Below are positions 16,847 through 25,482 of a stretch of DNA of 64,000 nt, piece by piece. The position numbers and the translations under genes were made by a program. Position 1 is the stretch's first letter; each line of letters starts with the position of its first letter. The DNA is from Rhodohalobacter sp. SW132. GTDB lineage: Bacteria; Bacteroidota; Rhodothermia; Balneolales; Balneolaceae. Where the stretch lies: NCBI RefSeq assembly GCF_003390325.1, contig NZ_QUOK01000004.1, positions 328,674 through 392,673 on the forward strand, written 5' to 3'. The notes beneath the pieces are model-generated. The model was not told the DNA's origin and did no database searches. It saw nothing but the letters and a program-made list of their open reading frames with translations.

Positions 16847-18003
16847 TGACACCGGTTCTTGAAATTTATGTATTCACTTAACGCATACAGCATCCAGGCC
16901 TGCCCCCAACGAACGTAATTCACTTTATTAACAAACAGCGGGTATTTCTGATAATAAAAATAGTTTTTTTCGTAAGAGTAAAAATTTTCAACGGCATAGT
17001 GATAAATCCTGTCTATAAATGAATAATCAAATTCCAGAGATTTACTGAACTTTGATAGATAATAAATGGCTGATGCCTGGTTGTGAATATCTATAGGATA
17101 TTTTTTTGGTAACCTCCAGTAAATGGCTCCATCCGGTGAAACCTGGTTTTCCAAATAAAAATTAAGGCCCCTCTCAATAGTTTTATCAAATTTCTTACTA
17201 CCTGTTGCATTTTTAAAATTCAAAAGACTTGAAATTACATACAGTTGATGAAAATCAGTTTGATATTTCTTACTGTTTCCCTGTAGTGAATAAGGAAACA
17301 ACCCGTTCTCTTCCTGGTGATAAACAATATAATTGAGAAGTTTTTCAGCAAATCCGATCTGTTTACCCGATTCATTCAGTTGATAATTTCTCACCAAAAT
17401 ATCGGATGCAAGTCCAATAGCATTAAAGACAGTTGTATCTTTTTGTGTATCATAATTTAATTTCAAGCCCTCTCTATGCTCCTGAACTTCTAAATCCATT
17501 AAAACAAATTCACTACAGCTCAGTAATACGGATTTAATTTCTTCATCCCGATAATGTTGATAATGGTTAAACAATCCTTCATGAACATATGAGGTTGCGA
17601 CAACATCTCCTATATTATTATTTCGCACTGTTTTCCTGTTTGCATACTCAAATGGCAACCCCCAGCAGGCACCGTGATACCCATCAAATTTATCGTTAAG
17701 AATAGATCCAACCAGCATTTTAATTTCATCCTCGGATTGACCTATTGAAGATATTTTTAAAAGAGAACTCAGAATCAAGGATTTTCCTTTTGGAATAAGC
17801 GTTTTTTCCACACCCATTGCCGGGCGAAAGTTTACAGGGCTTCTTTTATTCACCTGCGTCAAATAAAAAAGAACACGGTGGGGTAATTTCTTCCAGGCTT
17901 TATCCCCACAGTTCAGCAGGTCATAGGGATCATACCCTTTAAAATCTTTATCCCTGACTTTTTCATAACAATCACTATAAATCTGCACCGGGTTATTTTG
18001 CAT
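16843..18003 (-). CDS. Polysaccharide-cluster protein with predicted alpha/alpha toroid, function unknown
   Basis: The 386-residue protein is all-helical with repeated Trp/Tyr-rich turns, suggesting a six-hairpin or toroid fold as in sugar-acting hydrolases and epimerases. Near the N terminus is KGYDPYDLLN, a motif I associate with otherwise unnamed proteins of capsule and O-antigen clusters. Other islands are HGACWGLPFEYA, VVATSYVHEGLFNHYQ, and DIHNQASAIYYLSKF. No catalytic residues can be assigned. It overlaps both neighbours (11 and 4 bp), so it is translated with the HAD phosphatase and ATP-grasp genes and probably acts in the same pathway. Confidence 0.6.
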   Translation of the reverse strand: MQNNPVQIYSDCYEKVRDKDFKGYDPYDLLNCGDKAWKKLPHRVLFYLTQVNKRSPVNFRPAMGVEKTLIPKGKSLILSSLLKISSIGQSEDEIKMLVGSILNDKFDGYHGACWGLPFEYANRKTVRNNNIGDVVATSYVHEGLFNHYQHYRDEEIKSVLLSCSEFVLMDLEVQEHREGLKLNYDTQKDTTVFNAIGLASDILVRNYQLNESGKQIGFAEKLLNYIVYHQEENGLFPYSLQGNSKKYQTDFHQLYVISSLLNFKNATGSKKFDKTIERGLNFYLENQVSPDGAIYWRLPKKYPIDIHNQASAIYYLSKFSKSLEFDYSFIDRIYHYAVENFYSYEKNYFYYQKYPLFVNKVNYVRWGQAWMLYALSEYINFKNRCQ

Positions 18004-18553
18004 CTTTGATCTTAAATGGTTCTATCAGTTCACTTTTTTTAAAAAGTGACAATAATTTTTCGTCAGTTATGCTGTCAGAAATTGCATATTCATAGTTATA
18101 AGTATCTTTAGGGAAATGATGCAGCAGATAATCAATCTTTCCCTTGCCATGGATATGCATGAAGGTTTTTGTATCATTTTCAAAGTGGCTACCCTTTGCA
18201 TTTATCTGTAACCGTTCACCTAATATTCTGACATAATTATCTGGAGAGGCACTTAATATCAGCAACTCAAATTCATCGCCAACAAATTCACTTTTTAATT
18301 TATTTAATAGTGGTTCATTTAAAAAACTTGTCAAATTTCCGGTTAAATTATTCAGTTCAGGATCTTCTTCCAAAATTAACCGGATGGTATATTTTTTAAA
18401 ATCCTCGAGTCGAATGAACCGAAAGCGCCTCAGCCATTTGAGAATAAGTGCATAAAAAGAACCGTTTTTAATTTTTTTATTGATATAAAACCGAAAACTG
18501 TCTACACCTATGAGTGTATGATCAAGATCAATGACAACTAATTTTTTCTTCAC
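17993..18553 (-). CDS. HAD-superfamily phosphatase
   Basis: Motif I is VVIDLDHTLIG (DxDxT) at residues 6-16, motif II is LLILSAS, motif III is the lysine in HGKGKID, and motif IV is AISDSITDE. A helical cap lies between motifs I and II. This is the SerB/Gph-like arrangement for small phosphomonoesters. At 186 residues it is compact. Overlaps of 11 and 26 bp with its neighbours put it in the EPS operon, where it may dephosphorylate a sugar or glycerol phosphate intermediate. Substrate is not evident. Confidence 0.8.
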   Translation of the reverse strand: MKKKLVVIDLDHTLIGVDSFRFYINKKIKNGSFYALILKWLRRFRFIRLEDFKKYTIRLILEEDPELNNLTGNLTSFLNEPLLNKLKSEFVGDEFELLILSASPDNYVRILGERLQINAKGSHFENDTKTFMHIHGKGKIDYLLHHFPKDTYNYEYAISDSITDEKLLSLFKKSELIEPFKIKDAK

Positions 18554-19388
18554 TATTCAATTTATTTACGATTTCGTCACAGGTTAAAAATTCAGCACCT
18601 CTTTTTTTCCCTTCCTTAATAATTTCCTCATATACCCAGGCATATCCCGGAAACTCCTCTTCATTGAACATTCTCTGGTGCCAAAGGATGGTGAACGGCA
18701 CCTCATGTTTCTCCGAGTGGTCCATCCATTTGATTGCAAGTTTTAACGCTTTTTGAGGGTTATGGCCGGCTTCGCTAAATAGGTAGCACTCCATCAGGGT
18801 TAACGGTATTACAAACAGCCCACTTTTTTTATGGGTAAAGGGCGCTATGCGATCATCTTTATACCCAATACCATCCGTTCGGCCAAGTGACGCATCATAC
18901 TCAAACCCCGCTTTTTTGTGTAACTCCCAGGTCAGCGGTTCTTCCATATTTAGGTAATGCTGGCGTATTCCTGAAACACTATGGCCAAGAATTTGCTCAA
19001 GGTGATCCTTTTCCTGTTTCAAAAGTTCCAGGTTCTTATAGGACAGGTAACTGCCATGTACGCCTATTTCCCAGCCTCCGGCATCCATATCCCGGATCAC
19101 CTTTTGTATCTCTTTGTTTTGATAGCTGTACCGGCCATACGCCAGTTTCCAGGTGGTTGGTTTTGACCATGTAGCCGGCATGGTTTCTTCTAAAAAAAAG
19201 GTGGTTGACCGCACCCCATATTTTTCCTCGATGCCCATCATTTTTTCAAACATCCAGTAGGGGTTGTTGCCCTTTAAAAACGGTCTGAATCCTGAGATTC
19301 TCCCCTTCCTCAGATCATGCGTGATATACTGCCATGATTTTGATATACGGTCAATATCGTGAGTCAGGCAGATCTGCAGGTTACTCAT
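18528..19388 (-). CDS. NodB-like polysaccharide deacetylase family protein, second copy
   Basis: The 286-residue protein begins LQICLTHDIDRISKSW, with the paired acidic residues of the NodB site, and has GGWEIGVHGSYLSY with the metal-binding histidine pair spaced as in the family. Later conserved segments are IRQHYLNMEEP and PFTILWHQRMF, which offers the final histidine. It is only distantly similar to the deacetylase at 13305-14177 and lacks its insertion. It overlaps HAD and glycosyltransferase genes (26 and 4 bp). Likely deacylation or hydrolysis of a cluster sugar. Confidence 0.75.
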   Translation of the reverse strand: MSNLQICLTHDIDRISKSWQYITHDLRKGRISGFRPFLKGNNPYWMFEKMMGIEEKYGVRSTTFFLEETMPATWSKPTTWKLAYGRYSYQNKEIQKVIRDMDAGGWEIGVHGSYLSYKNLELLKQEKDHLEQILGHSVSGIRQHYLNMEEPLTWELHKKAGFEYDASLGRTDGIGYKDDRIAPFTHKKSGLFVIPLTLMECYLFSEAGHNPQKALKLAIKWMDHSEKHEVPFTILWHQRMFNEEEFPGYAWVYEEIIKEGKKRGAEFLTCDEIVNKLNSEEKISCH

Positions 19389-20467
19389 ACACGTTCCTCC
19401 ACTACATCATCAATAATTTTCTCCAAGCGTGCAGCTACTTTGCTTGCATAAAAATGTTCTTTCGCATAATTGTAGTTATACTCCGACATCTCTTTCATCA
19501 GCTCCGGCCTGCCCAGCAGATATTCAATCTTCTCTGCGATATGCTCCGGTTCTCGGTTATCCAGGAACAGCCCCATTTTGCCATCTTCGAAAAAGTCGGG
19601 AATGCCGCCGACTCTGGTTGTTAGTACTGGAAGGCCGAAAGCTATGGCTTCTAATACGGAATTTGGCATGCCTTCGTGATAGGATGGAAATAGGAATAGA
19701 TCGGCCGATATTAAGCAATTCATTTTATCTTCACCTTCCACATACCCTTTCAAGGTAATTCCATCTGTATCAAAATTGTATATATGCTCCTTTAAATTAT
19801 CCATTGCCGCGCCGTTACCTGCAATAGTTAATTGAATATCCCTGCCCTGTTTTAAAAGAAGACTTACAGCATCTACAGCTTCGAAAATTCCTTTTGCTTT
19901 TTCAATCCTGGAGAGAAACAATAGATTTTTTACTTCAGACTTTCTTTCCCTGAATTTAAAATCATTCAACAGCTTTTCATCAACAACGGTAGTTTCGGTT
20001 GAAATTTGACCTGTGTAACCCCAATCACTAAGCTTCTTTTTAAATTCTGATGATAATACTATGATATGATCTGCTTTGAGAAACGTTTTTTGTAACCAAA
20101 ATCTCAGGATTCTTGAATTATTTATCTTCTTTTCAAAGGATGGATTCCAGCCTCTGAAAAAAATGATTCTTTTATGCTTTTTAGTTGATAGTAATGAGAA
20201 AATTCCATCTCTTACAAACCCACCATAACCGAGTGAGCTGCTAATAAGAATGACTCCACTATTTCCATCTTTATACGCTGACTTATAAAAATGGATATAA
20301 TCGGTTATGAATCGCCATATCTTATTCTTTTCTGAAGATTTACCACGATAAACATACGTGCAATTTTTATCAAGAAACGGTTTCAGCACTGAATAATAAT
20401 TCGCTACACCACCGGGATTATCAAGACGTGGCACGAGTATAAATTTATTTGCTTTTATTTCAGACAC
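19385..20467 (-). CDS. Glycosyltransferase family 4
   Basis: This is a retaining GT-B glycosyltransferase. The donor-binding half shows LLFLSRIEKAKGIFEAVDA, LTIAGNGAAMDNL, LKGYVEGEDKMNCL and FLFPSYHEGMPNSVLEAIA, where the EGMPNSVLEA block carries the E-x7-E motif, followed by GLPVLTTRVGGIPD. The acceptor half begins FILVPRLDNPGGVANYY. Length of 360 aa is usual. Cytoplasmic face of the inner membrane, building the repeat unit. It overlaps the deacetylase by 4 bp and lies 82 bp downstream of an ATP-grasp gene. Confidence 0.9.
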   Translation of the reverse strand: MSEIKANKFILVPRLDNPGGVANYYSVLKPFLDKNCTYVYRGKSSEKNKIWRFITDYIHFYKSAYKDGNSGVILISSSLGYGGFVRDGIFSLLSTKKHKRIIFFRGWNPSFEKKINNSRILRFWLQKTFLKADHIIVLSSEFKKKLSDWGYTGQISTETTVVDEKLLNDFKFRERKSEVKNLLFLSRIEKAKGIFEAVDAVSLLLKQGRDIQLTIAGNGAAMDNLKEHIYNFDTDGITLKGYVEGEDKMNCLISADLFLFPSYHEGMPNSVLEAIAFGLPVLTTRVGGIPDFFEDGKMGLFLDNREPEHIAEKIEYLLGRPELMKEMSEYNYNYAKEHFYASKVAARLEKIIDDVVEERV

Positions 20468-20549
20468 TTCTTTTTATAAATTTTTGCATTAAAACTTTTC
20501 CCCAAAAAACTAACTACACATATAATTTTCATCGTAAAACATTAAGTAT

Positions 20550-21614
20550 TCATTGAAATGTAATATTATGTACAATACCTGCCATATCAAGTGCATATTT
20601 TAACCGAAGATCGTAACACTGATTTCGTGCAAAATCACCAAATTCAGAGATCCAATTATTGTCTCTATAAACATATCTCGCAGGCTTCCCATCAATCAGC
20701 ATTTGATAAGGATCTGATTGTCCAAAATAGGTTTGAATTTCGTTTACCAGATATTTACCGTCCGATGTTTCAAATAGATCATATGCTGCACTTTTGATTT
20801 CAAGTTTATCTGAAATCTCTTTTACAAATTGTAAAACAGATAATGGCGGATTCTCATACCCTTTCAGTTTGGAACCGCTTGCCATCCCACTTTCTGCAAT
20901 TTTTTTGTGCGCAAAATATGACTCCCCAATTCGAACTACCCGCCACTCATATTCATGAGGAATAAATTCCTGAAAAAGAATTTCACCCTTTTGACGGTAT
21001 TGGTAGCGTTTGCGATATGCATTCAGTTTTTTTAGTAGTACACCTGGATTTGTTATTTTATTCCAGGTTCTGGAAAGTTTATTCCCCTGCCTTAGATTTG
21101 GCCCAATTCGTTTTGGAAAACCCCTTCCTTTAAAAACTTCATAAACGAGTTTCTCTGCTTCAATTTTATTCCTAAGAAATTTTATACCAACACCGCCTGC
21201 ACCTGAATTTGATTTAGCAATTATTGGATAGGATTTTGATTCATTAAAGATATAGTCAAGCCCTTTTTCGTATTCTGTATAATAGTATGTCTTGGGATGA
21301 GGAATATCATTTTCAACCAATATTTTTTGTAACTCAGGTTTGTTCTCATAGATTTTTATTGCTTTAAAGTCAGGATAAATCGGGACATCGTAATTTTTCA
21401 AGACTTGAAGATGTATTTCATCATATTTTCTTTTTTTATAAATATCAAAAGAGTTAGGACATCCTATTACAATATTCGGTTTAAATTGAGAAATCTTAGT
21501 ATTCCAATCTTCTTCAATTTTTGAGCAAACATAATCTGCTTGGATTCTTTCAAGTGCATTAATCCATTTTGATGAAAATGTTGACTCATTATCCGATATA
21601 ATTAATACAGTCAT
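20550..21614 (-). CDS. Second ATP-grasp (RimK-like) ligase of the cluster
   Basis: Residues 118-175 carry a nucleotide-binding lysine in YPIIAKSNSGAGGVGIKFL and the closing part has DLFETSDGKYLVNEIQTYFG, with the E-x-N ligands. The N-terminal domain (LIISDNESTFSSKW, IVIGCPNS) is short. The overall arrangement is RimK/D-ala-D-ala-ligase-like and is different from the ATP-grasp protein at 15692. Base composition is lower in GC than its upstream EPS neighbours, as are the next three genes. It may attach an amino acid or lactate to a sugar. Substrate unknown. Confidence 0.78.
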   Translation of the reverse strand: MTVLIISDNESTFSSKWINALERIQADYVCSKIEEDWNTKISQFKPNIVIGCPNSFDIYKKRKYDEIHLQVLKNYDVPIYPDFKAIKIYENKPELQKILVENDIPHPKTYYYTEYEKGLDYIFNESKSYPIIAKSNSGAGGVGIKFLRNKIEAEKLVYEVFKGRGFPKRIGPNLRQGNKLSRTWNKITNPGVLLKKLNAYRKRYQYRQKGEILFQEFIPHEYEWRVVRIGESYFAHKKIAESGMASGSKLKGYENPPLSVLQFVKEISDKLEIKSAAYDLFETSDGKYLVNEIQTYFGQSDPYQMLIDGKPARYVYRDNNWISEFGDFARNQCYDLRLKYALDMAGIVHNITFQ

Positions 21615-21813
21615 ACAATTATTAACTATTACTGTTTATAAACTAATTTATTCATCTGAACTATTCAGATAAACTATTCATTGAACTTATGATACCACTC
21701 ATGAACAGCATTAATAGTCCTCTTAATCCATAATTAGACCATTCACCAACTATTGCAAATAACAAAGCCATTACTTTTTTTTGTATAATATTGAATTCAG
21801 TACAATGTACGTT

Positions 21814-23058
21814 TTACTCGCTTTTTTCATTAAGATAAATAGTCTTCATTACACCTAAACAAGCTCCCAAATAAAGCATTATAAATGTTCTAAAAGTAAT
21901 ATTTCCCCACCCACCAGAAATAGACATCAGCAATGACATTATAATGACTACAAAAATTATGGTTTTTAATTCCCGTATCTCTCTTATATCCTTTAAATGT
22001 TTGTAGTACTTATTATTTTCCAGAAGAATCATTATATGCAACCATAGATATAAAAACAGTCCAATTAAACCAGCTCCATATAAATAAACTGAATAATCAA
22101 CATGAATAGACCTATTGAATCCAAAACCTGGCAAAACTCCCACATGATCAAATAAATCTTTTCCAAAAAAAGTTGATAAAATTCCATCTTCAGACACAAC
22201 TTCCACTGTTGTAATAAACTCACCTACCCTATCAGTTCTTTCTTCAGCTATCTGCTGAATATTGCCCATTCTCTCGATCAAATCTCTCCTGTGTTCATAA
22301 CGATCTAATAATACATTAATATAAATGGGTGAAGTTATAAGTAATATCAATCCAGATATAACTATATATTTGGAGATTCTTATTTTATAAGGGCTATAAT
22401 AAATATATGTAAGTAACCCTGCAATAAGTGCAAGTAATGCACCTCTTTTAAAACCAATGACAACAATTAATAAAGTTGTTATAGTGATGAATAATAGCAC
22501 ATATTTATTAGACGCATAATTTTCCTTTTCATCTATAAACATGGTGTAGTAAACAGGCACTGCAACCAGTAGTATCAACATATCTTTAACAATATTGACA
22601 TTTGTTTGACCAGTATAAAAAGTGCCCTCTAAATAAGTAGATATTCCAATGCCAAGTATATTTGAAATAATAATATATATACAGATTAAAGTTAGTATAT
22701 ATATGTAAGTTCTATTCAGCATTTCAAATCGCCTAACGGAATTAACCACATAATAACCAATAGGAAGCATCATAAGAGTAATGTATACTCTTGAAAACAT
22801 TGTCAGTGAGTAAGCAGGATTCTGTGAAAAGAGAGCCAATAAAAATAGGTAAATTAAAAATAAATAAACATATAAGGTAAGTCTGTTTAATTTTAAATTG
22901 CTTAATAAAAAATATGTTACGAATATTATAGCAACATATCCTCTTATCAACCCTAAATGAATATTCCCTCTTGCCCCTGATTCAACAAGCAAAACTACAC
23001 TATTAAGTAGCAGAATTGCAATAACAATCCAAAATTCAAATTTACTCTTCAACTTCAT
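21814..23058 (-). CDS. O-antigen/exopolysaccharide polymerase, Wzy-like
   Basis: The 414-residue chain is almost wholly hydrophobic with about ten to twelve predicted membrane spans, a larger polar loop near residues 255-310 (RYEHRRDLIERMGNIQQ, then EERTDRVGEFITTVE) and a basic C terminus. This topology, with a large periplasmic loop late in the chain, is what Wzy polymerases share; sequence identity between them is poor. It sits between an ATP-grasp gene and a GT2 gene, and next to the flippase, which supports the call. The DNA is notably AT-rich, as is typical for wzy and wzx. Confidence 0.75.
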   Translation of the reverse strand: MKLKSKFEFWIVIAILLLNSVVLLVESGARGNIHLGLIRGYVAIIFVTYFLLSNLKLNRLTLYVYLFLIYLFLLALFSQNPAYSLTMFSRVYITLMMLPIGYYVVNSVRRFEMLNRTYIYILTLICIYIIISNILGIGISTYLEGTFYTGQTNVNIVKDMLILLVAVPVYYTMFIDEKENYASNKYVLLFITITTLLIVVIGFKRGALLALIAGLLTYIYYSPYKIRISKYIVISGLILLITSPIYINVLLDRYEHRRDLIERMGNIQQIAEERTDRVGEFITTVEVVSEDGILSTFFGKDLFDHVGVLPGFGFNRSIHVDYSVYLYGAGLIGLFLYLWLHIMILLENNKYYKHLKDIREIRELKTIIFVVIIMSLLMSISGGWGNITFRTFIMLYLGACLGVMKTIYLNEKSE

Positions 23059-23091
23059 AATTTCAACTTCCGAATAATGAAATATTAATGT

Positions 23092-23925
23092 TTACAGATT
23101 GTTTTTCATGTGATCGTGAACTTTAAATACCTCTCTAAGTTGTATGCTAAAAAGTAAAGATCTTATTTTTTTTTGATATCTTTTCTTTAGATAATGTTTA
23201 GCATCTTTCTTTTTACCATCAGGACAAAATCTGGATACATTTGCAATTAATGAATCAAAGTAAGGTAGGTTAGCATCTCTGTTCCGATCACTTACTCTTC
23301 CTTCAACTGTTTTCTTATGTAATGCACCGGGAAAATTATAAAATGCAACTTTATAGTTTAACGCAATTTTAAACCACATATCTAAATCCGGACCATGGTT
23401 AAGTGATGTATTAAAAAAACCAACTTTTTTAAAAACATCTTTTCTTATCACCACAGTATCAGAACTCGCAATTGATGATTTTGCTGATCTAATAAGATAA
23501 TCTTCAACAAGACCTTTGTAGTTATTTTTCAAACCAATAAAGCGTTTTCTCTTAATTTTATCTGGGTATTCTAAATTATATCCACTGCAGTACATGCCCG
23601 CCTCAGGATATTCTTTTATTAAATCAACCATATTCAATAGATAATCATCATACCAGATATCGTCAGCATCCAAAAATGAAATCAGTTTGTAATTAGCTTC
23701 TTCAATACCTCTATTTCTTGCAGTTGCCTCTCCACCATTATTTTTATTAACCAATTTCACTTTCTCATCTTTTATATCCCTGACCTTATTAACACTGTTA
23801 TCAGTTGACCCATCATTAACTACAATAATTTCAAAATTCTTATACTTCTGATTAAGAACTGAGTGTATAGTTTCTGTTATATACTTTTCTTTATTATAAA
23901 GTGGAACTATTACAGATATATACAT
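23092..23925 (-). CDS. Glycosyltransferase family 2
   Basis: An inverting GT-A enzyme. MYISVIVPLYNKEKYI and EIIVVNDGSTDNS form the nucleotide-sugar site, and FLDADDIWYDDY gives the metal-binding DxD. Around residues 160-190, VGFFNTSLNHGPDLDMWFKI matches the acceptor-side ED-like block (here DLD). Length 277 aa is typical for cluster GT2 enzymes. It lies 33 bp after the Wzy-like gene and 13 bp after the flippase gene in transcription order and would add one sugar of the repeat unit. Confidence 0.9.
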   Translation of the reverse strand: MYISVIVPLYNKEKYITETIHSVLNQKYKNFEIIVVNDGSTDNSVNKVRDIKDEKVKLVNKNNGGEATARNRGIEEANYKLISFLDADDIWYDDYLLNMVDLIKEYPEAGMYCSGYNLEYPDKIKRKRFIGLKNNYKGLVEDYLIRSAKSSIASSDTVVIRKDVFKKVGFFNTSLNHGPDLDMWFKIALNYKVAFYNFPGALHKKTVEGRVSDRNRDANLPYFDSLIANVSRFCPDGKKKDAKHYLKKRYQKKIRSLLFSIQLREVFKVHDHMKNNL

Positions 23926-23938
23926 ATTGTAATCTACT

Positions 23939-25240
23939 CTATTGCTTTGGTTTTATTATTGAAAATATTGCGTAACTACTATAAGTATAATATATACTCA
24001 TGAAGATAGTATATAGAATCAAGGTTGAATAAATTTCATATTCAAAGAAATATGATAATGTAAATGGTATAGTCGCCAATAGTATCTTAGAAAGATTTAT
24101 TTTAAAATAGATGTTTTGCAGATTTAAAACATTTAATATGTTTATAAATGGTAGACTAAGAAATTGAAAGAATAAATAAATTGTGAGGATACTAGTAATT
24201 AATCCTGCTTGGTACCATTCACTTCCAAAAATAAGTTGAAACAGAAAGGGTGAACCGAAAAGCAAAATGGTACACGGAAGAATACTTACTATTGCTAATC
24301 GCTTGAGAATATTTATTGATAAATTGTAAATTTTTTCAGAATTATCTTTTCCAATCCTGGCAATTTCACTATAAAATGCTTGACCTGTTGATCTTCCCAA
24401 AAGCCCTATAGGAATGCCTATAACTGTCATCGCTAAACCCAATTGTCCAGTGGTATTAGAACCAAATTGGAATGCAAAATATAGCACTGGAATTTTACCT
24501 GCTACTATTAAAAGGAATTGTGACGGTAAGCTATACATCGGGAGTTCCTTATAATATCGGAGTAAGAAGAAAATCTTTTTGAAAGTAACTTTATACCAAT
24601 AATTTCTAAAATCTTTTAAGAATATTTTTAGAAAAGCTAATATTCCACCTGCCTTCTTGAGAACAACTCCAATTAATAAACCAATTGGTTTCAATCCAAA
24701 TAAACCTAATCCGATTTTGGCACTTGCAGAAAATACGGATTGCCAAACACTTGTTTTTGCAACTACATCAAAAGATTTTTTTCGGATTGCCCATTGTGAC
24801 AATAATTCAAAAATTGACGCCCCAGCCAAACCCAATATAAGTAACCACCAGTAAGAAGTGATTTCAACCATGTTAAAAAATGCGAAAATCAACTCTCCAT
24901 AAAATAAAAGTATTATAGTACAGAAAAGTGTTATCAAACCAATTAAACTTAGTATCAGAATAAATAAATTAAATGCTAATTCATCGCTTTTTGGTAAAAG
25001 TAATGCAACTATATATCGCATGTCTGCAAAAACAAGAAGTATCACCAGAGCTGCCGTAAATACAGCAAGAATTCCAAAATGTTCAGGTGTATAAATTCTT
25101 GTAATAAATGGCATTGCTGCTAACCCAATAATTTTGGCAATACCAGTTCCCGACGCAAGAATACTCATGTTTTTGAAAACATTTTTTGTAGAACCTTCAC
25201 CAAGAACTTTATTAAATATATTTTTAATTATTCTATGCAA
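23939..25240 (-). CDS. Lipid-linked oligosaccharide flippase, Wzx-like
   Basis: The 433 residues contain about 12 to 14 membrane spans. The N-terminal block LASGTGIAKIIGLAAMPFITRIYTPEHFG, seen here as GTGIAKIIGLAAM and FITRIYTPEHFG, is the signature of polysaccharide-transport (PST/Wzx) proteins. It would flip undecaprenyl-linked repeat units to the periplasmic side. The gene is AT-rich, like the Wzy and GT2 genes that follow it. Upstream lies the remnant aminotransferase fragment at 25312-25464. Confidence 0.88.
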   Translation of the reverse strand: MHRIIKNIFNKVLGEGSTKNVFKNMSILASGTGIAKIIGLAAMPFITRIYTPEHFGILAVFTAALVILLVFADMRYIVALLLPKSDELAFNLFILILSLIGLITLFCTIILLFYGELIFAFFNMVEITSYWWLLILGLAGASIFELLSQWAIRKKSFDVVAKTSVWQSVFSASAKIGLGLFGLKPIGLLIGVVLKKAGGILAFLKIFLKDFRNYWYKVTFKKIFFLLRYYKELPMYSLPSQFLLIVAGKIPVLYFAFQFGSNTTGQLGLAMTVIGIPIGLLGRSTGQAFYSEIARIGKDNSEKIYNLSINILKRLAIVSILPCTILLFGSPFLFQLIFGSEWYQAGLITSILTIYLFFQFLSLPFINILNVLNLQNIYFKINLSKILLATIPFTLSYFFEYEIYSTLILYTIFMSIYYTYSSYAIFSIIKPKQ

Positions 25241-25311
25241 TAAAGCTATTCTTAAGTTGAGGATTAAATTCTTAAAGTATTCAGTAGTTACAGTTCACAG
25301 TGTGTCATTGG

Positions 25312-25464
25312 TCATATATTCTCAATTATTTCACCTCTGATTTCATTCTGATCATCAATGTTGAGGAATGGATGCATGGGCAAACTCATCACTTCCTTTG
25401 AAGCCTTTTCGGACTCTGGAAAATCACCATATGTATAGCCTAAATGTTCGAATACCGGCTGCTC
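25312..25464 (-). pseudogene. Remnant 3' end of a second DegT-type aminotransferase
   Basis: Reading the minus strand from about 25464 to a TGA at 25312-25314 gives a 50-residue tail: EQPVFEHLGYTYGDFP, then ESEKASKEVMSLPMHPFL. The intact aminotransferase next door ends with nearly the same residues but has many synonymous and some amino-acid differences, so this is not a recent perfect duplication. Both ends carry similar sequence (ACAGTGTGTCATTGGTCATA at 25298-25317 and ACAGTGTGTCAGTGTTCATA at 25468-25487). No start or body of the gene remains. It is most easily explained by recombination between two related genes during cluster exchange. Confidence 0.8.
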
Positions 25465-25482
25465 TTTACAGTGTGTCAGTGT

